A stretch of DNA of 49,966 nt from Crocosphaera chwakensis CCY0110 (GCF_000169335.1 NZ_AAXW01000037.1:1-49966); one strand, 5' to 3'; counted from the first letter of the stretch, positions 1 through 8,509 are shown. Translations and numbers: made by a program. Notes: generated from the sequence alone by a model not told the origin.

Positions 1-129
1 GAACCTATTCCTGAACCTACCTCAACTCTAAGTCTTCTTTCCCTTGGAATTCTTGGTGCAGGTGCAACTCTAAAACGCAAACTAAAACCCTCTAATTCTA
101 TCGAAAAAGAAACAACAAAAGTAGGCTAA
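1..129 (+). CDS. C-terminal end of a PEP-CTERM sorted protein (partial)
   Basis: Frame 1 is open from the window edge to a TAA at 127-129 and gives 42 residues. They begin EPIPEPTS, run into a hydrophobic stretch (LSLLSLGILGAGATL) and end in a basic KRKLK tail with a short polar extension. Pro-Glu-Pro, then a membrane helix, then a basic cluster is the PEP-CTERM sorting signal, recognised by exosortase in exopolysaccharide-producing bacteria. The mature protein and its role lie outside the window. A hairpin with a T-run follows 20 bases after the stop. Confidence 0.75.
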   Translation, partial: EPIPEPTSTLSLLSLGILGAGATLKRKLKPSNSIEKETTKVG

Positions 130-149
130 ATTGCTTTTGATTATAATTT

Positions 150-189
150 AATCCCTCCTTGATTTTAGGCGAGTTAAGGGGGATTTTTT
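150..189 (+). terminator. Rho-independent terminator after the PEP-CTERM gene
   Basis: The arms AATCCCTCCTT (150-160) and AAGGGGGATT (176-185) pair with one bulge around an AT-rich loop, and the descending arm runs into TTTTTT. It lies just past the stop at 129 in the right orientation. Confidence 0.6.
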
Positions 190-235
190 GGCATTCTATA
201 GCAATCAGGTTTAATTTATGAGAATATTAGTATTA

Positions 236-256
236 GGGTTTAACACTGTTAAACCC
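236..256. repeat. Short perfect palindrome
   Basis: The arms GGGTTTAACA and TGTTAAACCC flank a single C. The outer bases TAG and CCTA nearly extend the symmetry. It lies in the 284-base gap between the PEP-CTERM gene and brnA, which otherwise holds only a fragmentary reading frame with in-frame stops. Confidence 0.6.
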
Positions 257-413
257 CTACAAATCACTCAAAAAAGAATTTAAGCTAAAGTTACCCTTTT
301 TAGATTAATTATGAAAGAAGAAGTATTATTATCAATTAATTAGGGTCGTGAATAATATAACCTTGCTGACTCTGATGAGGTACACTTTAAATATTATGTA
401 ACTCAATCAGGAT

Positions 414-653
414 TTACTCAAAAGATAATTCTCTTTTAGTAATTACACAATCTTGAAGGTATAAACTGATTAACTCTTCATATGAAATACCTTTTTCGTT
501 AGCTTTTTCTTCAAAATATTCAATAACATCTAATCCTAAAGGTAATGTAACTTGCTGTTTTAATTGTTTTGCAAAAGGATTAGGGCGATTTTTCATTTTA
601 GAAAGATCATATTCAGGTTCCATAAATTTATCCTCTATATTGTTTACTTTCAT
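414..653 (-). CDS. brnA: BrnA-family antitoxin
   Basis: 79 residues. The N-terminal half is charged, and the C-terminal half (about residues 35-70, VTLPLGLDVIEYFEEKA followed by a second helix) fits the ribbon-helix-helix DNA-binding segment of BrnA antitoxins. BrnA neutralises the BrnT ribonuclease and, in the family, autorepresses the operon. It overlaps the 3' end of brnT by 26 bases on the same strand, toxin first as in Brucella. The assignment rests on both partners together; BrnA alone is weakly conserved. Confidence 0.75.
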   Translation of the reverse strand: MKVNNIEDKFMEPEYDLSKMKNRPNPFAKQLKQQVTLPLGLDVIEYFEEKANEKGISYEELISLYLQDCVITKRELSFE

Positions 654-912
654 TTTTAGTTGCTTTTCTAGCAGAAATAATTCTAATGACTGACTCTTGT
701 TCTCGATAACAATGGACGATAAGTAAAATTCGCATTTTAGAACTTCTACCCAATAATAAGAATCGTTCTTCTAGATTAGAATGATTATCATCCCAAAACT
801 GTATGGCTTGATCATCATAGAAAACAGATTTAGCTTCATCAAAAGAAATGCCATGTTTTTTCTGTTTTAGCTTGTTCTTTTCATTATCCCACTCAAATCT
901 TAAGCGATTCAT
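628..912 (-). CDS. brnT: BrnT-family ribonuclease toxin
   Basis: 94 residues with the full BrnT signature: FEWDNEKN near residue 6, KKHGISFDEA near residue 18, ERFLLLGRSS near residue 48 and a C-terminal IRIISARKATKNE. BrnT is a RelE-fold mRNA interferase held inactive by BrnA. The length is normal and the frame intact, so the module looks functional. It lies 155 bases downstream of cupA on the same strand, with a palindromic repeat between, so it need not belong to the CO2-uptake operon. Confidence 0.88.
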   Translation of the reverse strand: MNRLRFEWDNEKNKLKQKKHGISFDEAKSVFYDDQAIQFWDDNHSNLEERFLLLGRSSKMRILLIVHCYREQESVIRIISARKATKNESKQYRG

Positions 913-936
913 TCTTATTCCGTTTGTCTTCTTGTT

Positions 937-965
937 TTGTAAGGTGGGAATTGCCCACCCTACAA
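937..965. repeat. Inverted repeat of a cyanobacterial interspersed type
   Basis: The arms TTGTAAGGTGGG (937-948) and CCCACCCTACAA (954-965) pair with one mismatch around AATTG. It lies between cupA and brnT and could also end cupA transcription, though no T-run follows on the minus strand. Repeats of this GTGGGCAATGCCCAC type recur between cyanobacterial genes, from general knowledge. Confidence 0.6.
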
Positions 966-1066
966 TTTATAACCATGTTATCAAATAAAGAAAAAATAAT
1001 AAACTCATGGCTACAATTGAAATTAATCTAATTTCTATCAACTCTTTGTAATCATCTATAATTTTT

Positions 1067-2368
1067 CTAACGATAATCTGGGCTTTGGATATCTCTTAAA
1101 CGGGCTTCTGGACGTAAAAATCTATCCATTTGTGATTCAAAAAATTGACGATTTTTAAGTAAATGTTTCGGGTTTTCATCATCTAAAGGATAGAGTAAAG
1201 CAGTTCTTAATGCTTGAATTACCGCAGAGGTAACATTGTACATTGAACGCTGAAATGTAATCCCTAATTGAATCAATACATCCTTTTCTCCACGACAATG
1301 TTTTTGATAGTATTCTTGTAGATAATCAGGTAAAAAGTGATACATATCATCCATTAATAATGTGGGAGGAATACCAGCCGTTCCTACAGGGAAAACATCG
1401 GCGTATAAAATGCCATAGTGAAAGTCTTTTTGATCGTCTGGAACTTGTTTTGCTTGGGCGTTATAAGACTTAGTTCCCCTAAAGGGTGCAGTACGATAAA
1501 ATACCGCTTCAACGTAGGGTAAAGCTGCTTCATACAGCCACATAAACCCCTTAGATTTAGGAATGATTTCGTAACATTCATCCCCGATATAAACATGATG
1601 ATAAATCGGACGGCCAGCAATAGCAAAAATACCATTAATTAAAAAATTCATGGCATCAGGAACCCCTTTAAATCCTCCCTCATCATAAATATCAGACATC
1701 TCAAAAAAGACAGGAGCCATCACTTCCCAAAACAGTCCCAAGTTAGAATAATAAGATAACTGTCTAACTTGTTCTATAAACATCTCAGGAAATAGTTTAT
1801 ATAACCCTAACATAGCAGGATTGTTCTTGAAATAAGCTTTAATCGCTTTGTCTGCATTAGCTTTATATTCATCAGTATCTAAGTAAGCATCAAACTTACC
1901 TAACCCCATATCTCGACCATGCCAATACATGGCTCGCATACAAGCTTCTGCAAATTCCATATTAATGCGATCGTGGTTAAGATGATGAAATAGCTTAGGC
2001 ATTTTTCCAGTTTTTCCCTTCTCCATAAACTCTAAAAGTTCAGGATGTGCGCTTGCTATTCCTCGCCAAACTCTTAAGTCAGCATCGTCACCAGCATAAT
2101 GATTGTGTAAGTCTAAATATTCTTGGGGTAGGAAATATTTAAAGAAAGGAAGGGGTTCTAAAAAAACTCTTTCAGCTATATACAATAAATCACGCCAATA
2201 AAAGTCCATCGGCACAGCATAAGCTTTATAAATGCCGATAATTTGCATTAGGTTTTCTGGGGTATCGGGTAACATTGAACCCCCAGCTTCTAAGCGATGA
2301 ATCACATCAGCAAAGGGATGGGTTGATGGGGGAATTTTTGCGGTAGTATTAACGGTTGCTTGTGTCAT
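1067..2368 (-). CDS. cupA: CO2 hydration protein CupA/ChpY of the NDH-1MS complex
   Basis: 433 residues matching the ChpX/ChpY (CupB/CupA) family, for example HPFADVIHRLEAGGSMLPDTPENL near the start, HHLNHDRINMEFAEACM near residue 128 and PYVEAVFYRTAPFRGTKSYNAQ near residue 285. These proteins sit on the cytosolic face of the NDH-1 variants for CO2 uptake and convert CO2 to bicarbonate, driven by photosynthetic electron flow. It is last in the ndhF-ndhD-cup operon, 26 bases after ndhD. Operon order and overall sequence suggest the inducible high-affinity CupA rather than constitutive CupB, but that choice is from memory of the families. The cupS gene that often follows is absent; brnTA lies there instead. 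Confidence 0.8.
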   Translation of the reverse strand: MTQATVNTTAKIPPSTHPFADVIHRLEAGGSMLPDTPENLMQIIGIYKAYAVPMDFYWRDLLYIAERVFLEPLPFFKYFLPQEYLDLHNHYAGDDADLRVWRGIASAHPELLEFMEKGKTGKMPKLFHHLNHDRINMEFAEACMRAMYWHGRDMGLGKFDAYLDTDEYKANADKAIKAYFKNNPAMLGLYKLFPEMFIEQVRQLSYYSNLGLFWEVMAPVFFEMSDIYDEGGFKGVPDAMNFLINGIFAIAGRPIYHHVYIGDECYEIIPKSKGFMWLYEAALPYVEAVFYRTAPFRGTKSYNAQAKQVPDDQKDFHYGILYADVFPVGTAGIPPTLLMDDMYHFLPDYLQEYYQKHCRGEKDVLIQLGITFQRSMYNVTSAVIQALRTALLYPLDDENPKHLLKNRQFFESQMDRFLRPEARLRDIQSPDYR

Positions 2369-2394
2369 AATATATCTTAAGTTTTTATCAGTTG

Positions 2395-3891
2395 TTAGTT
2401 CAGTTTATTGTTCACTGCAACTTGTTCTATGGGATGAACTCTAACGACAAATAAATCTGTTGTCGGTTCAATCCATTTTAGTAACCAGTTGGGTTGTACA
2501 CCGAGAACTAGGATAATTAGGGTGAGAACGAGAGCAGGAATAGTCTCAGTGGGTAAAACGGGGGGATAGTAACTCTTTTCGTTATCTAATTTGCCGAAAC
2601 AAGTCCGATTTAACAAAATCACAAAGTAAACGGCAGTTAAACCAGAGGCGACGATACAGAGTAAAGTAGGAATAGGAAATGTGGAAAAACTGCCCTGAAA
2701 TACGATAAATTCAGCAGCAAAGCCCACTAAACCAGGAATTCCAGCACTGGCCATTCCTGCAGTGATTAACAAAGCACTGGTGAGAGGTAAACCGCGTATA
2801 GGGTTCATTAACCCGTTGAGTACGTCTAAGTCACGGGTTCCTACTTTGCGCTCTACAATGCCCACTAAATGGAATAACAGGGCTAAAATTAAGCCATGAC
2901 TAATCATTTGGGCAACTGCACCAAGGGTACTTAATCGAGTCCCGGCTGCTGCTGCAACTAAAATATAACCCATGTGACCAATGGAACTGTAGGCAACCAT
3001 GCGTTTAATATCCTTTTGAGCGATCGCACTTAAGGCTCCATACAACACACTCACAGTTCCAATAATAGCTAATCCTGGGGAAACAATAGCCCAAGCATCG
3101 GGAAATAACTGTAAACCAAAGCGAATTAAGCCATAGGTTCCTAATTTTGCTAAAATTCCTCCTAATAGAATGGTAACTGCTGGAGATGCTTCTGTGTAAG
3201 CATCAGGAAGCCATGTATGCAAAGGAACTAAGGGAATTTTGATACCAAAACCAATTAATAATACGGTTAATAATATTAGTTTGGTGTTTAAGGCTAACCC
3301 TTCTGTGGTGATAATGTCGTAGTCAAAACTGCTGGCACCATTGAGAAAACCGATGCCTAAAAATGCTGCTAAAACTAACAGCCCAGAAACGGCAGTATAG
3401 AGTAAAAATTTAGTGGACGCATAACCTCTTTTTTCCCCTCCCCAAATAGCAATCATTAAATAGAAAGGGATTAATTCAAGTTCGTAAAAAATGACGAATA
3501 ATAAGAGGTTTTGTGATGCTAACGCCCCTGTAATTCCTGCGTTAATTAATAGGGTTAGGGCATAGTATAAACGAGGTCGTTCTACATTTTCGCCTATACT
3601 ATAAATTGCAATAATTGTCAAAAGACTATTTAAGGCAATTAGAGGTAAAGATAAGCCATCAACCGCCAAACTATAGCTTAAGCCAATAAAATCAGCCCAG
3701 GGTAAATATTCAGAAAATTGCCACCCTGGATCACTCAAATTAAATTGCGTTAATAACCAAATCGTCGCGCCGAAGATAATAAAAGCTAAAATTGCAGTAA
3801 TTTGGCGCAAGCGAGATGAGTCTAATTTACTTGGTATTAACCCGATAAGAATTGCTCCTAATACGGGAAAGCAAAGTAAAAAACTTAGCAT
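2395..3891 (-). CDS. ndhD3: NDH-1 subunit NdhD3 (proton-pumping antiporter-like subunit)
   Basis: 498 residues, almost entirely membrane helices, with the NuoM/NdhD core: FYELELIPFYLMIAIWGG near residue 135, a KIPLVPLHTWLPDAYTEASP stretch near residue 220, and IKRMVAYSSIGHMGYI near residue 295. The conserved Glu in the first motif and the Lys and His residues along the helices belong to the proton channel. It pairs with NdhF3 and CupA in the CO2-uptake form of thylakoid NDH-1. It lies between ndhF3 (40-base gap) and cupA (26-base gap). The choice of D3 rather than D4 depends on calling the partner CupA. Confidence 0.82.
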   Translation of the reverse strand: MLSFLLCFPVLGAILIGLIPSKLDSSRLRQITAILAFIIFGATIWLLTQFNLSDPGWQFSEYLPWADFIGLSYSLAVDGLSLPLIALNSLLTIIAIYSIGENVERPRLYYALTLLINAGITGALASQNLLLFVIFYELELIPFYLMIAIWGGEKRGYASTKFLLYTAVSGLLVLAAFLGIGFLNGASSFDYDIITTEGLALNTKLILLTVLLIGFGIKIPLVPLHTWLPDAYTEASPAVTILLGGILAKLGTYGLIRFGLQLFPDAWAIVSPGLAIIGTVSVLYGALSAIAQKDIKRMVAYSSIGHMGYILVAAAAGTRLSTLGAVAQMISHGLILALLFHLVGIVERKVGTRDLDVLNGLMNPIRGLPLTSALLITAGMASAGIPGLVGFAAEFIVFQGSFSTFPIPTLLCIVASGLTAVYFVILLNRTCFGKLDNEKSYYPPVLPTETIPALVLTLIILVLGVQPNWLLKWIEPTTDLFVVRVHPIEQVAVNNKLN

Positions 3892-3931
3892 TGTTTTCTC
3901 CTAATTCAATGATAAGGTAACTTTCAGATAA

Positions 3932-5770
3932 TTAAAAAATGAAATTGGAAAAAAGTACGCCAACAAAAAGGATAACTCCTAAAACAATTGACAAAAAATA
4001 AAATTGAGTTTGACCAGAAGCATTGTATTTTAAAGTTTCTCCACCAAAGATGGTCGCTAATCCAACTAAGTTAATCACTCCATCCACTAAATAGCGATCA
4101 AACCAAGAGATAACTTGAGAAACTAAACCCACCACAAAAACAATGGTATTACGATAAAATTTTTCCGTATAAAGATCGTAAGCAAAAAAGTCTTGTAAGG
4201 CTTTTGAAGGTAACTGAATAGGTTTAGGAATATCATCATTGAGATAAAGATAAGCTGCAGTTCCGACACCGATTAAACTGGTAAGGGTTAATGATCCAGC
4301 TACTGTCACATTTAACGCTTGCCATATCGGTAACAACCCCCATTGTTGCAATAAAATGGGAACGTGCAACGCAAACCCCATCGTAAACATCATGGGTAAA
4401 ACTAACGCCCATAACCCTTCTGGCGATCGCACGGTCATTTGTTTGATTTTGCCACCAAAAATCAGGCTAAACTCACGGGTAAGACTAAATGCCGTTAACC
4501 CATTGACCACCAACATTACCAGCACTAACTGAGGATAACTCAACCAAAGGTTATCGGCCATCTCTGTTAATGTCCAAAAACAACCCAACGGTGGAAAAGC
4601 AACCATAGAGGCTGTACCAACTAGGAAACATATACCAGAAAGGGGACGACGAGACCATAAACCGCCGTATTGGGTTAAATCTTGGGTAATGGTGTTTAAT
4701 ACCACACCTCCCACACTCATCACCAATAATGACATGGCGATCGCATAGGTAAACAACAATTTTAACGCCACTGCATCCTGTTGGGTTCCTACGGCAATGA
4801 AGACCAAACCCATATATGCACTCACCGAATAAGAGAGCGATCGTTTAACATCAATTTGGGCCATGGCGATTAAACTAGCACCAATAGCGGTAAGAGAACC
4901 CACCACAATCATGAAATTAGACGCTACATCAGACAAAGCTAACACAGGCTGTAACTTAACTAATACCCATGCACCAGTGGATACCACAATAGTATTCCGT
5001 AAAATAGTCGCTGGCATCGGGCCTTCCATCGCTTCATCGAGCCATAAATGTAAGGGAAATTGAGCGCATTTACCCAAAGGGCCAGCAATAAGGGCTAAAC
5101 AAAGTAATGTGGCTGTTGTTGAGCTAATAGTTGTAGTTTGCGCCCATACAGCCAACTCATTATAATTCCAAGTTCCAGCTAAAGGTAACAAAGCAACCAC
5201 TCCCATGAGTAGAATTAAGTCTCCTACCCGTTTAGTTAAAAAAGCGTCTCTAGCCCCAGTTACTACTAAGGATTGATTGAACCATAAACCAATCAGTAAG
5301 TAAGTCCCTAATGTGAGAATTTCGAGGACAACATAACTAAAAAATAGGGAGTTACACAAAACAAGCGTTGTCATTCCTGCTTCAAAAAGAGCAATCAAAG
5401 AGTAAAATCTTGCCCATCCCCAGTCCATTTCCATGTAACCAATGGCATAAATTTGTGCTAATAGATTAAGTGCAGTAATTAAGACTAATGCAGAAATGGT
5501 AATGGTAGAGATTTCAATCTCAAAACTAATGTTTAAATCAGCAGCATGAAGCCAAGAAAAAGATAAATAACTTGCTGGTTTCCCCCAAGTTTCTACTAAA
5601 ACAATCAAACTGTGAATCAAAGCGATGAAAGTCATCAAGATATTAACATAACCTGATGGCCTGGGCCCTGTTTCCCGAATAATTCCAGGGGACCAAGGTA
5701 TTGCAAGTATGGCTCCCATTAATGCGTACAAAGGAACTAGCCAAATCGTTTGACTTAAGGCTTCAATCAT
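3932..5770 (-). CDS. ndhF3: NDH-1 subunit NdhF3 (proton-pumping antiporter-like subunit)
   Basis: 612 residues, first gene of the operon. It is a polytopic NuoL/NdhF protein with the core motifs FFSYVVLEILTLGTYLLIGLW near residue 145, GKCAQFPLHLWLDEAMEGPMPA near residue 235 and DVKRSLSYSVSAYMGLVF near residue 308. The motif LHLWLDEAMEGPMPA rather than LHVWLPDAMEGPTPI sets it apart from respiratory NdhF1 and fits the CO2-uptake F3/F4 class. In the complex it lies next to CupA and probably couples proton movement to CO2 hydration. Two dyads upstream are candidate LysR-type operator sites. Confidence 0.82.
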   Translation of the reverse strand: MIEALSQTIWLVPLYALMGAILAIPWSPGIIRETGPRPSGYVNILMTFIALIHSLIVLVETWGKPASYLSFSWLHAADLNISFEIEISTITISALVLITALNLLAQIYAIGYMEMDWGWARFYSLIALFEAGMTTLVLCNSLFFSYVVLEILTLGTYLLIGLWFNQSLVVTGARDAFLTKRVGDLILLMGVVALLPLAGTWNYNELAVWAQTTTISSTTATLLCLALIAGPLGKCAQFPLHLWLDEAMEGPMPATILRNTIVVSTGAWVLVKLQPVLALSDVASNFMIVVGSLTAIGASLIAMAQIDVKRSLSYSVSAYMGLVFIAVGTQQDAVALKLLFTYAIAMSLLVMSVGGVVLNTITQDLTQYGGLWSRRPLSGICFLVGTASMVAFPPLGCFWTLTEMADNLWLSYPQLVLVMLVVNGLTAFSLTREFSLIFGGKIKQMTVRSPEGLWALVLPMMFTMGFALHVPILLQQWGLLPIWQALNVTVAGSLTLTSLIGVGTAAYLYLNDDIPKPIQLPSKALQDFFAYDLYTEKFYRNTIVFVVGLVSQVISWFDRYLVDGVINLVGLATIFGGETLKYNASGQTQFYFLSIVLGVILFVGVLFSNFIF

Positions 5771-5827
5771 TTGTATTTTTCGATGATAAGTTTTACATAC
5801 ATTTACTTACCTATATTAAAACAGATT

Positions 5828-5881
5828 CATAGAACTAAGTCTATGACTAGCCCTATAAAACTGTCTTATAGTTGAGATAAG
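5828..5881 (-). promoter_or_regulatory. Two LysR-type dyads upstream of ndhF3
   Basis: CATAGA (5828-5833) and TCTATG (5840-5845) are perfect arms around six bases. CTTAT (5865-5869) and ATAAG (5877-5881) form a second dyad. They lie 58-111 bases upstream of the ndhF3 start and have the size and symmetry of LysR-type operators. In other cyanobacteria the inducible ndhF3 operon is controlled by the LysR-type regulator NdhR/CcmR. The published NdhR consensus (TCAATG-N10-ATCAAT) is not matched, so the link is inference. Confidence 0.35.
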
Positions 5882-6064
5882 CAAGTTAATGGTTTATCTT
5901 ACACTGCTTTTGTTCAGTAGGATAGTTAGAGAAGAAAATAGAATGAAAATATTGACACAATGCTTTTAATAAGATTAGGAGTATTTCCTTATCATCATAA
6001 TGTTAAACTAATAAATAATTTAATTAACTTCATTTATTATTTAACAAAAACGGAAGTTGAGTTT

Positions 6065-6613
6065 ATGCAAGTAATCACTCGAAAATTTAATGTTAATGAA
6101 TACTATAAAATGGCAGAAACAGGTATTTTAACCCCAGAAGATAGGGTGGAATTAATCAGAGGAGAAATTATTGCAATGTCAGCTATTGGGAGAAAACACG
6201 CTGCTGCTGTTAACCGCTTAACAAATTTATTTCCTCCATTACTTGGAAACAAAGCTATTATTAGTGTACAAAATTCTATCAGATTAAATAACTATTCGGA
6301 ACCTCAACCTGATATTGTTCTTTTAAAACCGCGTTCTGATTTTTATGAAAGTAAAATTCCTGAAACTGATGATATTTATCTCGTCATTGAAGTTGCTGAT
6401 AGTACCATCAAGTATGATCAAGAAATAAAGTTACCTCTTTATGCTGAAAGTAATATTAATGAAGTTTGGATAGTTAATTTAAACAATAAAACTTTAGAAG
6501 TGTATCGACAGACTCAAGATAAAACTTATCTCGAAAAACAGAAAAATGTTCAGTCTATTTCTCCCTTAGCTTTTCCTGATATTAATTTAACTATTAGTGA
6601 TATTTTCGGTTAA
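6065..6613 (+). CDS. Uma2-family (DUF820) putative restriction-endonuclease-fold protein
   Basis: 182 residues from the ATG at 6065. An upstream ATG at 5960 would add 35 residues unlike the family, whereas 6065 gives the usual short lead into EYYKMAETGILTPEDRVELI. PD-(D/E)XK-type residues are visible: D83 in QPD, E109 in VIEV and K122 in EIKLPLYAE. The family is hugely expanded in cyanobacteria; its cellular role is unresolved. Such genes are usually single, as here between divergent ndhF3 and the convergent metal transporter. Confidence 0.85.
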   Translation: MQVITRKFNVNEYYKMAETGILTPEDRVELIRGEIIAMSAIGRKHAAAVNRLTNLFPPLLGNKAIISVQNSIRLNNYSEPQPDIVLLKPRSDFYESKIPETDDIYLVIEVADSTIKYDQEIKLPLYAESNINEVWIVNLNNKTLEVYRQTQDKTYLEKQKNVQSISPLAFPDINLTISDIFG

Positions 6614-6646
6614 TTGTGTTTATGGTTCTAGAAAAATAGTCTTAAA

Positions 6647-7975
6647 CTAGAGTCTTACACTGGGCAATAATAAATCCATTCCTGCTTGATAGGTTAACAC
6701 CCAACCAACGATAAAAACAATCATAGCACTGACAACTGATAAAATTTTTGTCATTTTAATCTGATGAGGAAGACGCTCAAATAGGGATTTAGTATTGATT
6801 AGTAGCAACCCTAAAGCAGTTAAGGTTCCTGCTAACCCCAAACAGAAAATTAAAACTAACAAAATTCCCCAACCAATTTGACCTAACGCAACCGTACTAA
6901 ACAGTAAAACCAGGGCTGAGGGACAAGGAACTAAGCCTCCTGCAATACCTAAAGTCAACAAACTCCCCCAACTGATAGAGTCTGTGTCACCATCTACTGG
7001 GAGATGACTATGAGTATGATGGGAATGATCATGAGTATGATGAACATGATCATGATTGTGAGTATGATGGGAATGGTCATGGGTGTGAAAACTTGTTGTT
7101 GGATAAAGCAACAGACGCTTTTTTAATAGCTGAAAACCCAAAGCAACCACCATTAACCCTGAGAGCAAACTCAACCAAGGCAGAAACAACGTCGGTAAAA
7201 AATACTGGGAAGCTACCAAGATAAGAAACCCTAACATTAACACCCCTATAGTATGAGTGACAGTTGTGGTTAAGGCTAAAAATAGAGCGTGTTTTGCTTT
7301 AGCCTTCGTTCCCACTAAATAAGCTCCGACCAAAGTTTTTCCGTGTCCAGGGGATAACGCATGAGCAGCACCCCAAACAAAAGCCCCAAACAATGCCACC
7401 AGAGAACCCGTTCCTAAGTAAGCTGGTGTGTTAAGTAGGTCTATTTCTAGGGTAGGTTGATAGGGGGTAAACAGATAATTGACCTTTTGACCGTTGCGAA
7501 AAATAGTAGTTAGACAGCGAGAATTAGGGGAATTATCTAATAATTCATAATCTATTTTTATTTTATCTACTGGATGCAACCAAGTGTAAATTAGTCCAAT
7601 GGTGCTATGGGTATTTTGACCTGGAAAATTGCCTGGAAGTAATTGTTGATTCGTGGCTTCTACTGTTAGTGTGGCTGAATGTCCGTGACTATCCTTTAAA
7701 CGAAGATGACTGGTGAAAAAATTCTGTAGTTGTTGTTGATTATCAGTAATTTCTGAAGCAGATAATTGATAATCATGATTTTTATCGGCAAAATCTATTA
7801 AATTAGTGGGTACAGCCAATGTAATGCGAGTAATTAAAGGATCAACGTTAATGTGAGCAACGGCTAAATCGGTACCATGACCATGAAGTGGCTGTATTCT
7901 GAGTATTGACAATCCTAGTGATATTAAACAAGTTAATACAGCAAGAATGAGCATTTTTTTGCCTGTTTTTACCAT
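6647..7975 (-). CDS. NicO-family nickel/cobalt transporter with His-rich loop
   Basis: 442 residues. There is an N-terminal hydrophobic segment (8-26) and an extracytoplasmic domain to about residue 180. A NicO membrane domain follows, with the HALSPGHGKT motif at 205-214 and GLVPCPSAL at 347-355. Between helices lies a loop at 297-324 in which about half the residues are His, probably metal-binding. Residues 64-75 (DKNHDYQLSASE) fit a 12-residue EF-hand loop. NicO proteins move Ni or Co; direction cannot be read from sequence. No B12-box riboswitch was seen upstream. It is transcribed alone, convergent with the Uma2 gene. Confidence 0.8.
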   Translation of the reverse strand: MVKTGKKMLILAVLTCLISLGLSILRIQPLHGHGTDLAVAHINVDPLITRITLAVPTNLIDFADKNHDYQLSASEITDNQQQLQNFFTSHLRLKDSHGHSATLTVEATNQQLLPGNFPGQNTHSTIGLIYTWLHPVDKIKIDYELLDNSPNSRCLTTIFRNGQKVNYLFTPYQPTLEIDLLNTPAYLGTGSLVALFGAFVWGAAHALSPGHGKTLVGAYLVGTKAKAKHALFLALTTTVTHTIGVLMLGFLILVASQYFLPTLFLPWLSLLSGLMVVALGFQLLKKRLLLYPTTSFHTHDHSHHTHNHDHVHHTHDHSHHTHSHLPVDGDTDSISWGSLLTLGIAGGLVPCPSALVLLFSTVALGQIGWGILLVLIFCLGLAGTLTALGLLLINTKSLFERLPHQIKMTKILSVVSAMIVFIVGWVLTYQAGMDLLLPSVRL

Positions 7976-8170
7976 TGCTTTAACCCATAATTACTTTCAC
8001 AAACCTCTGTTAATTCACAAAATAAAGAAGTTTGTGCGGTTAGCCCTACATTATCATATTTATTTAAAAAACTGCGAAACCTCGTAATCTTCTTGCTTTT
8101 GAGTGTTGATTGATTATTGTAGGTTGGGAATACACTACTTTTTTTAAAAGTCAAGACCTTGCAACACTTC

Positions 8171-8188
8171 GTTACATTCTGTTACATT
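8171..8188 (+). promoter_or_regulatory. HLR1 element (RpaB site) of the hli promoter
   Basis: GTTACATT at 8171-8178 is repeated at 8181-8188 with two bases between. This matches exactly the HLR1 consensus (G/T)TTACA(T/A)(T/A)-N2-(G/T)TTACA(T/A)(T/A), the site bound by the response regulator RpaB in promoters of high-light-responsive genes. It lies 34 bases upstream of the hli start codon. Confidence 0.88.
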
Positions 8189-8221
8189 TATTAACGTAGG
8201 CATTCAATAAAAAATAAATTT

Positions 8222-8434
8222 ATGACATCTCGCAGTTATGTAACCGAAGAACAAGGCCGTTTAAATAACTATGCTATCGAGCCTAAAATGTATGTTGACC
8301 AAAAGAAACAATTTGGATTTAATAAATATGCAGAAAAACTCAATGGTCGTTTTGCTATGATTGGTTTTATCTCGTTATTAGCATTTGAAGGCTTAACGGG
8401 ACAAGGTTTAGTAACCTGGCTAACCAATCTCTAA
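8222..8434 (+). CDS. High-light-inducible (HLIP/SCP) chlorophyll-binding protein
   Basis: 70 residues with one membrane helix. The chlorophyll a/b-binding motif starts at E38 (EKLNGRFAMIGF, 38-49) and the helix continues through LLAFEGLTG. HLIPs are single-helix thylakoid proteins that bind chlorophyll and carotenoid, dissipate energy and protect newly made photosystem II. The perfect HLR1 element just upstream indicates RpaB control and light induction. It is a single gene with its own stem-loop downstream; which of the several hli paralogues it is cannot be told. Confidence 0.93.
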   Translation: MTSRSYVTEEQGRLNNYAIEPKMYVDQKKQFGFNKYAEKLNGRFAMIGFISLLAFEGLTGQGLVTWLTNL

Positions 8435-8476
8435 TTATACGAACTCCCTAAAATAAAATAAATTACAGATAATTCT

Positions 8477-8509
8477 ATGGCTGGTGAGAAATAATTAATC
8501 ACTAGCCAT
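8477..8509 (+). terminator. Stem-loop after the hli gene
   Basis: ATGGCTGGTGA (8477-8487) and TCACTAGCCAT (8499-8509) pair at ten of eleven positions. It lies 43 bases past the hli stop. The following bases (ATTATGTTATT) are only weakly T-rich, so it could instead protect the mRNA end. Confidence 0.5.

Noticed and set aside
311..439. Degraded reading frame starting MKEEVLLSIN and continuing to HFKYYVTQSGFTQ with two in-frame stops
   Set aside because: Could be a decayed gene, but no family was recognised and it overlaps the end of brnA, so chance is not excluded.
7969..8154. 61-codon open frame upstream of the NicO transporter, minus strand
   Set aside because: No family features or ribosome-binding site, and it overlaps the transporter start. 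It probably is the leader region.
7976..8160. Possible cobalamin riboswitch ahead of the NicO transporter
   Set aside because: No B12 box or comparable structure was found on the minus strand.
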